The notes under the pieces were generated by a model. That model did no database searches and was not told the DNA's origin. It saw nothing but the letters and a program-made list of their open reading frames with translations. From UBA4421 sp002704225 (GTDB lineage Bacteria; Pseudomonadota; Gammaproteobacteria; Pseudomonadales; Azotimanducaceae), in assembly GCA_902556425.1 (NCBI GenBank), contig CACDWG010000021.1, positions 1-36,510 of the forward strand: a stretch of 36,510 nt of DNA, given 5' to 3'. Below are positions 9,489-15,825 of this stretch, in pieces. The translations under genes and the position numbers were made by a program. Each line of letters starts with the position of its first letter. Position 1 is the stretch's first letter.

Positions 9489-10294
9489 CCGTGAGAAAAG
9501 CCGCGGGCCTGTGTCGGTGGGTCCGTGTGTTCGTGTTGACGGGATGCTTGGCGGCCTGCGTCGCACCGGGTTCCCCTGTGGTAACCGATCGGTCGCCAGG
9601 CAAGTCTGGTCAAACCACGTACACGGTAGCCCGTGGCGATACGCTCTATTCCATCGCTTGGCGTTTCAATTTGGATTATCGGCGCTTCGCCGCAACGAAT
9701 CAGATTGGACCGCCGTTTACGATTTACCCGGGCCAAAAACTGCGTTTGACAGATCAGCCCCTATCCGGGGCGAAAAAGAAGAGACCGACCGTTACGGTGG
9801 CTCAGGCCTCCAGCAAACCGAAGGCTGCGCCAAAGCAGCCGGCTGCCAAGACCCCGCGAGCTAAGGCTGCGGTAATCCGTCGGCCAGAACCCGCAAGAGC
9901 GGCGGCAAAGGCTCCGCAGAAAACCGCAGCAAGCGGTTCAAAAACTTGGCATCGACCTCTGCCGCAAAAACCCAGCGTGGTGTTTGGCAAAAACAGCAAG
10001 GGTTTGGATTACGCCATTTCGTCCAGAGCGAGGGTGCGCAACACGCGTAGCGGGGAAGTCGTCTACGCCGGTAACGGTATTGCCGGTTTCGAGCGCTTGG
10101 TGATTGTCAAACACTCCAGCGAACTGCTCAGCGCCTACAGCTTCAATGGAAAAATGTTGGTTGCCGAGCAGCAGCAGGTCGAAGGTGGTGAGGTAATCGC
10201 CGACATATTACCCAGGCCCGGGGTAGGCCAGACTCTGCATTTCGAACTTCGACGCAAGGGCCTGCCGATTAATCCACAAACCCTGATTCGTTAA
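9485..10294 (+). CDS. nlpD: Lipoprotein NlpD (LysM plus degenerate LytM/M23 domain)
   Basis: NlpD is an outer-membrane lipoprotein that activates the amidase AmiC at the septum. Starting at GTG 9485, it is 269 residues long. It opens with a lipoprotein signal peptide (VFVLTGCLAAC, lipobox LAAC at 22-25). One LysM domain follows (about 45-90, YTVARGDTLYSIAWRF to IYPGQKLRL), then a Lys/Ala/Pro-rich linker (about 95-165) and a LytM domain (about 165-265). The LytM zinc ligands are not conserved (NSKGLDYA, LSAYSFN), as in known non-catalytic NlpD activators. The GTG overlaps the corrected DUF368 stop as GTGA. In the sequence as given the frame is continuous with DUF368. rpoS, the usual next gene, is absent. 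Confidence 0.88.
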   Translation: MTVRKAAGLCRWVRVFVLTGCLAACVAPGSPVVTDRSPGKSGQTTYTVARGDTLYSIAWRFNLDYRRFAATNQIGPPFTIYPGQKLRLTDQPLSGAKKKRPTVTVAQASSKPKAAPKQPAAKTPRAKAAVIRRPEPARAAAKAPQKTAASGSKTWHRPLPQKPSVVFGKNSKGLDYAISSRARVRNTRSGEVVYAGNGIAGFERLVIVKHSSELLSAYSFNGKMLVAEQQQVEGGEVIADILPRPGVGQTLHFELRRKGLPINPQTLIR

Positions 10295-10304
10295 CGACGG
10301 CCCG

Positions 10305-10628
10305 CTAGCGTTCCAGCAAGGCAAGTTTGCCCGGTTTACCTTCCCACTCGTCGGCATCCGCTGGGGAATCCTTAATTTCGGTAATATTGGGCCACAGTTC
10401 TGCCAGTTCAGCATTCAGTTCGACGAAGACGAGTTGATCTTCCGGCACCTCGTCATCAGCGAAAATGGCGTCGACAGGGCACTCCGGTTCGCACAGAGCG
10501 CAGTCGATGCATTCATCGGGATGAATCACCAGCATGTTGGGGCCTTCGTAAAAGCAATCGACCGGACAGACTTCAACGCAGTCCGTGTGCTTACACTTGA
10601 TGCAGTCTTCACCAACAATGAACGTCAT
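10305..10628 (-). CDS. fdxA: Seven-iron ferredoxin FdxA
   Basis: This is a small electron carrier with one [3Fe-4S] and one [4Fe-4S] cluster. Cluster ligands are visible in CIKCKHTDCVEVCPVDCFYEG (N-terminal half) and CIDCALCEPECPVDAIF (middle). The C-terminal extension ends in EGKPGKLALLER, as in proteobacterial FdxA of 107 residues. A Shine-Dalgarno AAGGAATT lies just before the ATG. It is read on the minus strand, convergent with nlpD (10-base gap) and 67 bases downstream of mutS, so it may be the second gene of a mutS-fdxA transcript. The mutS-fdxA neighbourhood is common in pseudomonads and relatives. Confidence 0.96.
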   Translation of the reverse strand: MTFIVGEDCIKCKHTDCVEVCPVDCFYEGPNMLVIHPDECIDCALCEPECPVDAIFADDEVPEDQLVFVELNAELAELWPNITEIKDSPADADEWEGKPGKLALLER

Positions 10629-10695
10629 TTGAATTCCTTAATTGCCCGAGGCACCCAATAAAAGCGCGGTAGTTTAACGAATGGCTTGGTACTGT

Positions 10696-13389
10696 CTAGT
10701 CGCTTAAGAAATCTTCCTCAGCACGTTGCTTGAGGCGATCCAATACGTCCAATGCCTGACGCGGTGATAACTCGTCGACATCGATGCGCTTGAGTTCGTC
10801 AATCAGCGCTTCAGCGGCCTCGCGCCGCGCGATATCGTCTTCATCGGCTAGGAAGTCTGGTTCGTCTTCGTTACCAGTGACGAAGAGGTCTGACTGGCCG
10901 CTGGCCGCGGCTTCACCGAGCACCGCATTTTGCTCAAACCCACGCAGTCGCGCGCGGGCGATATCCAGTACAGTTTTCGGCACTCCGGCCAGCTTGGCGA
11001 CCTGAATCCCGTAGCTTTGGCTCGCGGCGCCAGTTTGCACCTGATACAAAAAGACGATGTCGCCTCGATGTTCTTTCGCACTTAAATGGATGTTGCCGAC
11101 GTTGGGGCAGCGAGTGGGTAGGCTGGTCAGTTCGAAATAGTGGGTGGCAAATAATGTCAGCGCATGACTTTGCTCCGCGAGATTTTGCGCACAGGCCCAG
11201 GCCAGAGCTAGGCCGTCATAGGTGCTGGTCCCGCGGCCGATCTCATCCAGAAGTACCAAACTGTTTGCGGTGGCGTTGTGCAAAATATGGGCTGTTTCTG
11301 TCATTTCCACCATAAAGGTTGAACGGCCGCTGGTGAGATCGTCGGCGGCGCCAATGCGGGTAAAAATCCGATCAATCGGGCCGAGATTTGCGGCGGCGGC
11401 AGGGACATAGCTGCCCACGTAGGCCAGCAGGCAAATCAAGGCCGTTTGCCGCATGTACGTTGATTTACCGCCCATGTTGGGGCCGGTCACGATCAACATA
11501 CTTTGCTGAGGTGACAGCATCAGATCATTGGAGATGAAGGCATCGGTTGAGCTGTTTTTGACGACGGGATGCCAACCCTGCTGGATGAGAACCCCGCGCT
11601 GGTCGACGAAGGTAGGCGCATTGAAACCGAGGTTGTATGCACGTTCCGCAAGGCAGGCAAGCACGTCGGTTTGAGCGATCGCTTCCGACGCGGCGCGCAG
11701 CGCCGTCGCGCCGTCGGCGAGTTGGATCAGAAGGTCGCCGAACAAGGTTCGCTCAAGTTGCAGGGATTTGCCTTGGCTGCGCAGAGCGTCTTCCTCAAAC
11801 GCTTTAAGCGCAGGTGTTATGTACCGCTCTGCGTTTTTCAGGGTTTGGCGGCGTATGTACTCTTCAGGAACGTCGCCCTTGGCGGATTTGGAGGTTTCGA
11901 TGTAATAGCCGTGTACGCGGTTATAGCCGACTTTTAGCGACGTAATCCCCGTACGTTCGCGTTCGTCGCGCTCCAACTCGGCCAGCCAGTTGGCCGAGTG
12001 GGTGGTGACTTTACGCAGTTGGTCAAGTTCTTCGTTGAATCCTTCGGCAAACACACCGCCTTCGCGAAGGGTAACTGGAGGCTCTTCCACCAAGGTTCCA
12101 ACCAGTTCCGCGTGCAGTTCAGCGAAGTCGCCAAGGGCTTCAATCAATTGCTGATTGAGTTCGCCGGGCAGCGCCACTAAAGCGGCTTTGATCTGGGGCA
12201 GTAAACCCAGCGCATCTCGAAGCTTGCCAATATCCCGGGGCGATGCAGAACCCAAGTTGATACGAGTCAAAATGCGTTCAAGGTCACCCACAGGTTTGAT
12301 TTGTCCGCGAATTTCGTCCGTGGCCCGGGCGTCAAGTACGTCGCTAACCCACTGCTGACGCTGCAGTACCTGACGAATGTCCTGTAACGGCTCGTGTAGC
12401 CAACGTTGAAGCAGCCGACTGCCCATGGGGGTAACGGTAGTGTCCATCAAACTCAGTAGCGTGTGATCCGTTGCACCGTTACTGCGGACATCGATTTCAA
12501 GGTTTCGCCGGCTCTGAGCGTCCATACCTATGTGCTGCTGATCCTCTTTGACCCATACGGTCTGCAAAAAGCTCAGGTCCTGACATTGGGTGCCCTTGGC
12601 GTAAGCCAGCGCGGCTTCTCCAGCAATGAGGCAAGGGGCGTCGGAGGCTAAGCCTGCAACCGTTGGCACGTCGTGCTTGAAATGCTGGTTGAGCAGTCTG
12701 GCCGCCTGTTGCGGTTTGAAGTGAGCATCGTCCAGGCAAGTGACCGCGGCGAAATTGGATAACGGCTGCTGCCACCGGTTTGCGTGACTTAGTGGCAACA
12801 ATATTTCTGCCGGCCGCATGGCCGTAACCGCATCCAACAGCACATCCGGTGTGCGCAAGTGCTGCAGCTGTAGTTGCGCCGAGGAAAGATTGAGCAGAGC
12901 CAAACCAACGGCATCGCCGGAAAAGAAGATCGCAGCGATAGCGCTGTCGGTTTTGGTTTCCAGGAGTGCGTCATCCGTTAGGGTTCCCGGGGTGACGATG
13001 CGCTGAACCCGTCGTTCAACAGGCCCTTTGCTTGCTGCAGGGTCGCCGACTTGTTCGCAGATTGCGACGCTGCGTCCTAACTTTACCAGCCTGGCCAAGT
13101 AGCCGTCTGCCGCGTGGTAGGGAACTCCGCACATAGGAATGGGTTCAGAGCCCGTGTGTCCTCGAGCTGTTAGCGTGATATCCAGTAGGTCAGAGGCGAC
13201 TTTCGCGTCGTCGAAAAAGAGCTCATAAAAGTCACCCATCCGGTAAAACAGTAGGGCATCTGGATGCTCGGCCTTGATACCCAAGTACTGTTGCATCATG
13301 GGCGTCACCTTGGCGGCAGTTTCTGGGGCTGAATTCATAGCAGTTGGGCTAGACGACGACGGGCTAGACGACGGTGAATGAGTAGGCAT
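10696..13389 (-). CDS. mutS: DNA mismatch repair protein MutS
   Basis: MutS recognises mismatches and recruits MutL. The mismatch-wedge Phe-x-Glu is in YRMGDFYELFFDDA near the N-terminus. Walker A is TGPNMGGKSTYMRQ (about 634-647) and Walker B with the signature is LLDEIGRGTSTYDG (about 713-726), followed by FATHYFELTSLP. The length is 897 residues. The first 17 residues (MPTHSPSSSPSSSSPTA) are Ser/Pro-rich low complexity, created by a 15-base direct duplication. Translation could instead begin at Met18 (MNSAPETAAKVTP), which fits the family better. The C-terminus ends in the usual helical dimer/tetramer segment (LSPRQALDVLDRLKQRAEEDFLSD). Confidence 0.97.
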   Translation of the reverse strand: MPTHSPSSSPSSSSPTAMNSAPETAAKVTPMMQQYLGIKAEHPDALLFYRMGDFYELFFDDAKVASDLLDITLTARGHTGSEPIPMCGVPYHAADGYLARLVKLGRSVAICEQVGDPAASKGPVERRVQRIVTPGTLTDDALLETKTDSAIAAIFFSGDAVGLALLNLSSAQLQLQHLRTPDVLLDAVTAMRPAEILLPLSHANRWQQPLSNFAAVTCLDDAHFKPQQAARLLNQHFKHDVPTVAGLASDAPCLIAGEAALAYAKGTQCQDLSFLQTVWVKEDQQHIGMDAQSRRNLEIDVRSNGATDHTLLSLMDTTVTPMGSRLLQRWLHEPLQDIRQVLQRQQWVSDVLDARATDEIRGQIKPVGDLERILTRINLGSASPRDIGKLRDALGLLPQIKAALVALPGELNQQLIEALGDFAELHAELVGTLVEEPPVTLREGGVFAEGFNEELDQLRKVTTHSANWLAELERDERERTGITSLKVGYNRVHGYYIETSKSAKGDVPEEYIRRQTLKNAERYITPALKAFEEDALRSQGKSLQLERTLFGDLLIQLADGATALRAASEAIAQTDVLACLAERAYNLGFNAPTFVDQRGVLIQQGWHPVVKNSSTDAFISNDLMLSPQQSMLIVTGPNMGGKSTYMRQTALICLLAYVGSYVPAAAANLGPIDRIFTRIGAADDLTSGRSTFMVEMTETAHILHNATANSLVLLDEIGRGTSTYDGLALAWACAQNLAEQSHALTLFATHYFELTSLPTRCPNVGNIHLSAKEHRGDIVFLYQVQTGAASQSYGIQVAKLAGVPKTVLDIARARLRGFEQNAVLGEAAASGQSDLFVTGNEDEPDFLADEDDIARREAAEALIDELKRIDVDELSPRQALDVLDRLKQRAEEDFLSD
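13346..13373. repeat. 15-base-period direct duplication in the mutS N-terminus
   Basis: The 13-mer GGGCTAGACGACG occurs at 13346-13358 and again at 13361-13373, a period of 15 bases. On the minus strand it encodes the Ser/Pro-rich stretch before MutS Met18. It is either a slippage duplication in the 5' part of mutS or lies in untranslated leader if Met18 is the true start. Confidence 0.7.
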
Positions 13390-13590
13390 AGTGATCCCGC
13401 GAAAGTAGTGAAAGCCCAGATGGGCGGTCAGTGAACTACAGTGGGCAAATAATCGTCAACAGGCATGGGGGAGTTTTGTGATCTTGCCGGTCCGCTTGGC
13501 CGCCATATGTGGCGCTAAAGACGAGCAATACCCGGGGGAGGGGGGAGCGCGAATAGGCGAGGAAATGTTGTAGGCGCCTCTTGCGAGCAC

Positions 13591-13610
13591 TACTGAACGG
13601 ATATACAGTA
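13591..13610 (+). promoter_or_regulatory. Putative LexA (SOS) box upstream of recA
   Basis: The 20-mer TACTGAACGGATATACAGTA has the outer half-sites of the gammaproteobacterial LexA consensus (TACTG-N10-CAGTA). It differs from the CTGT-N8-ACAG core at one base (CTGA). It lies 225 bases upstream of the recA ATG, and its right half overlaps a possible -10 hexamer (TACAGT, 17 bases after TTGCGA at 13581-13586). LexA bound here would block recA transcription until DNA damage. The stretch 13390-13580 before it shows no gene or clear signal. Confidence 0.72.
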
Positions 13611-13684
13611 CTCCCTGTCAGGTGTTGCTGACGGATAACGTCGCACCCGGCCGGTCGCAAATCGAAAGACGTGAGCAGACGGTC

Positions 13685-13821
13685 GAAGGGCCAATATACG
13701 AAGGGTCGAGTTTAGAAGGATCGAGTTTAGAAGGACCGAAATTAGAAGGGTCGATAGTAAAAGGGCCGATATGAAAAAGGCCAAAAAATAGGAAGAGCCA
13801 ATTCAAGAAGGCTCAACATAA
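13685..13821 (+). repeat. Nine degenerate 15-nt tandem repeats in the recA leader
   Basis: Units of 15 bases begin at 13685, 13700, 13715, 13730, 13745, 13760, 13775, 13792 and 13807. The approximate consensus is GAAGGGYCGANNTTA. Units 2 and 3 are nearly identical (GAAGGGTCGAGTTTA and GAAGGATCGAGTTTA). Phase is kept throughout except for two extra bases before unit eight. The array fills the leader between the LexA box and the recA Shine-Dalgarno and ends 14 bases before the ATG. Because 15 is a multiple of three, the minus strand shows spurious pentapeptide-like ORFs. I find no support for those being genes. Each unit carries a GAAGG purine core that resembles a Shine-Dalgarno or protein-binding motif. 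Its function is unknown. Confidence 0.85.
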
Positions 13822-13835
13822 AGAGAGGAAAGACA

Positions 13836-14951
13836 ATGGCTAAAGAAAGCATTAAGTCCGCGAGCATAAGTGCAGATAAAAGCAGTCCGGAAAAAGAACG
13901 AGCGCTGAGTGCTGCGCTGGCGCAAATCGAGCGTCAGTTTGGTAAGGGCTCCATGATGCGTTTGGGCGATAAAGAGCTGGTCAAGGTCCCGTCTATTTCC
14001 ACGGGTTCTCTAGGTCTGGACGTCGCCTTGGGTATCGGCGGCTTGCCCCAGGGGCGGGTGGTCGAAATATATGGCCCAGAGTCCTCTGGTAAAACAACCC
14101 TAACACTGCAAGTAATCGCCGAAGCGCAAAAAGCGGGCGGCACCTGCGCATTCATCGACGCTGAGCACGCCTTAGACCCGATGTACGCTCAGGCTTTGGG
14201 TGTCAATACAGACGATATGCTGGTTTCTCAGCCGGATACCGGTGAGCAGGCGCTGGAAATCTGCGACATGCTGGTTCGTTCTGCGGCGGTCGATGTCATC
14301 ATCGTTGACTCAGTCGCGGCGCTGACGCCACGGGCCGAAATTGAAGGCGATATGGGAGATAGCCATGTGGGGTTGCAGGCGAGACTGATGAGCCAGGCTC
14401 TGCGGAAGATGACGGGTAACATCAAACAGTCAAACACCCTGGTGATCTTTATCAACCAGATCCGAATGAAAATTGGTGTGATGTTCGGCTCCCCAGAAAC
14501 GACAACCGGTGGTAATGCACTGAAGTTTTACTCGTCGGTGCGACTGGATATTCGCCGAATCGGTGCGGTGAAAAATGGCGACGAGGTTGTGGGCAACGAG
14601 ACTCGGGTGAAAGTGGTGAAGAACAAAGTAGCCCCGCCATTTCGTCAGACTGAATTCCAAATTCTTTACGGTCAGGGTATTCACCGAACCGGCGAGATTT
14701 TGGAGTTGGGTGTTGAGCAAAATATGGTCGAAAAGTCCGGTGCGTGGTATTCCTACAATGGCGAGCGAATTGGCCAAGGCCGTAAGAACGCAGCGGACTT
14801 CCTTGACGATCATCCCGAGTTGAAAGAGGAGATCGAAGGCCGTATTCGTCAGCAATTGATGCCTGCGCTGGGCGGAGAGGGCAAGAATGTCGAAGAGATC
14901 GCTGACGCGGGCGAAACAGTACCCGGCGACAGTGGCCTAGCTGACCAATAA
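13836..14951 (+). CDS. recA: Recombinase RecA
   Basis: RecA forms the ATP-dependent strand-exchange filament and is the co-protease for LexA self-cleavage. Walker A is GPESSGKTT (about residues 79-87). VIIVDSVAALTPRAEIEGDMGDSHVGLQARLMSQALRK contains Walker B and loop L1. FINQIRMKIGVMFGSPETTTGGNALKFYSSVRLDIRR covers L2 and the subunit interface. The C-terminus is acidic. At 371 residues it is slightly longer than E. coli RecA because of an N-terminal stretch (MAKESIKSASISADKSS). A strong AGAGAGGAAAG Shine-Dalgarno precedes the ATG. The upstream LexA box implies SOS control. Confidence 0.98.
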   Translation: MAKESIKSASISADKSSPEKERALSAALAQIERQFGKGSMMRLGDKELVKVPSISTGSLGLDVALGIGGLPQGRVVEIYGPESSGKTTLTLQVIAEAQKAGGTCAFIDAEHALDPMYAQALGVNTDDMLVSQPDTGEQALEICDMLVRSAAVDVIIVDSVAALTPRAEIEGDMGDSHVGLQARLMSQALRKMTGNIKQSNTLVIFINQIRMKIGVMFGSPETTTGGNALKFYSSVRLDIRRIGAVKNGDEVVGNETRVKVVKNKVAPPFRQTEFQILYGQGIHRTGEILELGVEQNMVEKSGAWYSYNGERIGQGRKNAADFLDDHPELKEEIEGRIRQQLMPALGGEGKNVEEIADAGETVPGDSGLADQ

Positions 14952-14999
14952 CGCGGTTAGGCCCGGGGGTGAGCGGCTCTTCCGCGAGGCCAGCAGCTA

Positions 15000-15698
15000 A
15001 TGTCATACCAAGGCGATGATGACCTCTTCAGCGGAAGAAGGGGGCCGAGAGGCGATCACAGAAACGATCGCAGAAGCGTAAACGTTAAAGGAAGCAGTCA
15101 GGGCAGTAGCGATCAAGGTAGCGAAGCCAAATGCTTTGCCGCCGCCGTCCGTTTGCTGGCGGGTCGCGAATACAGTGTCAAAGAGCTGTCGGCCAAGCTG
15201 CTGCGTCGTTTTTCCGCTGACGCTGTCGCTAACGTGGTCGCAGAGATGCAGACTGAGGGTTATGTGTGTAACACCCGATATGGCGAGGCGTTTTGCCGGA
15301 GTCGGGTCGCCCGTGGCTACGGTCCTGTGTTTATCGCTCGCGAGTTGGAGCAAAACGGACTGGATTCGGACTTAATTGATGCACTGCTACAGCCTCATGA
15401 GGACCGTTGGTTGGAATACGCCATTGCGCAAGTAGAAAAGAAAGCATCCAGGGGCCGATCGCGAGGCGCGTTGTTCGATCACGCCAGCGCAGCGGATAGT
15501 GAGTCTGACTATGCAGAGAACCGAGAGTTTGACGAGACGGGCAGCGCAGATCAGCGGCGTGAGGCGTGGCAGCGCGATCAAAAGGAGCGCGGCCGTTTGG
15601 CGCGGTTTCTGGCGCGACGAGGTTTTTCTGGCGCGATCGCGTCCAGAGCCATCAAAATCGGCTTGTCTGGCCAACAGCAGAGCGACGACGAGTGTTAG
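15000..15698 (+). CDS. recX: Regulatory protein RecX (extended form)
   Basis: RecX binds RecA filaments and inhibits their extension, and it normally lies just downstream of recA. The RecX core is recognisable from AAAVRLLAGREYSVKELSAKLLRRF (about 46-70) through EMQTEGYVCNTRYGEAFCRSRVARGYGPVFIARELEQNGLDSDLIDALL. The third helical repeat is at the end (RLARFLARRGFSGAIASRAIKIGL). At 232 residues the protein is much longer than the usual 150 or so. It has a charged, probably disordered N-terminus (about 1-43) and an acidic insert (about 158-195). The gap from recA is 48 bases and there is no strong terminator between them. Confidence 0.88.
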   Translation: MSYQGDDDLFSGRRGPRGDHRNDRRSVNVKGSSQGSSDQGSEAKCFAAAVRLLAGREYSVKELSAKLLRRFSADAVANVVAEMQTEGYVCNTRYGEAFCRSRVARGYGPVFIARELEQNGLDSDLIDALLQPHEDRWLEYAIAQVEKKASRGRSRGALFDHASAADSESDYAENREFDETGSADQRREAWQRDQKERGRLARFLARRGFSGAIASRAIKIGLSGQQQSDDEC

Positions 15699-15825
15699 CG
15701 AGGCGCGCAAGCCACCCGTGCCTAAGAAAAGCCTCGAGAAGTCGTCTCAGAACGTGCCGGAGTCCTGCCAATAGCGTCCTGAATGATTTATTATTCGCGC
15801 TCTTTTGTTGGCCAGATTCCACACG

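Noticed and set aside
8570..10294. A true multidomain DUF368-LysM-LytM fusion protein
   Set aside because: The one-base-shifted frame gives a natural DUF368 end, and the nlpD part has its own start overlapping that stop plus a lipoprotein signal peptide. Two genes explain the sequence better.
13590..13806. Minus-strand ORFs with pentapeptide-like repeats (LLNSI, KLDPS) upstream of recA
   Set aside because: The pattern in two frames is forced by the 15-nt DNA repeat. There is no ribosome site, no family match and antisense position in the recA leader.
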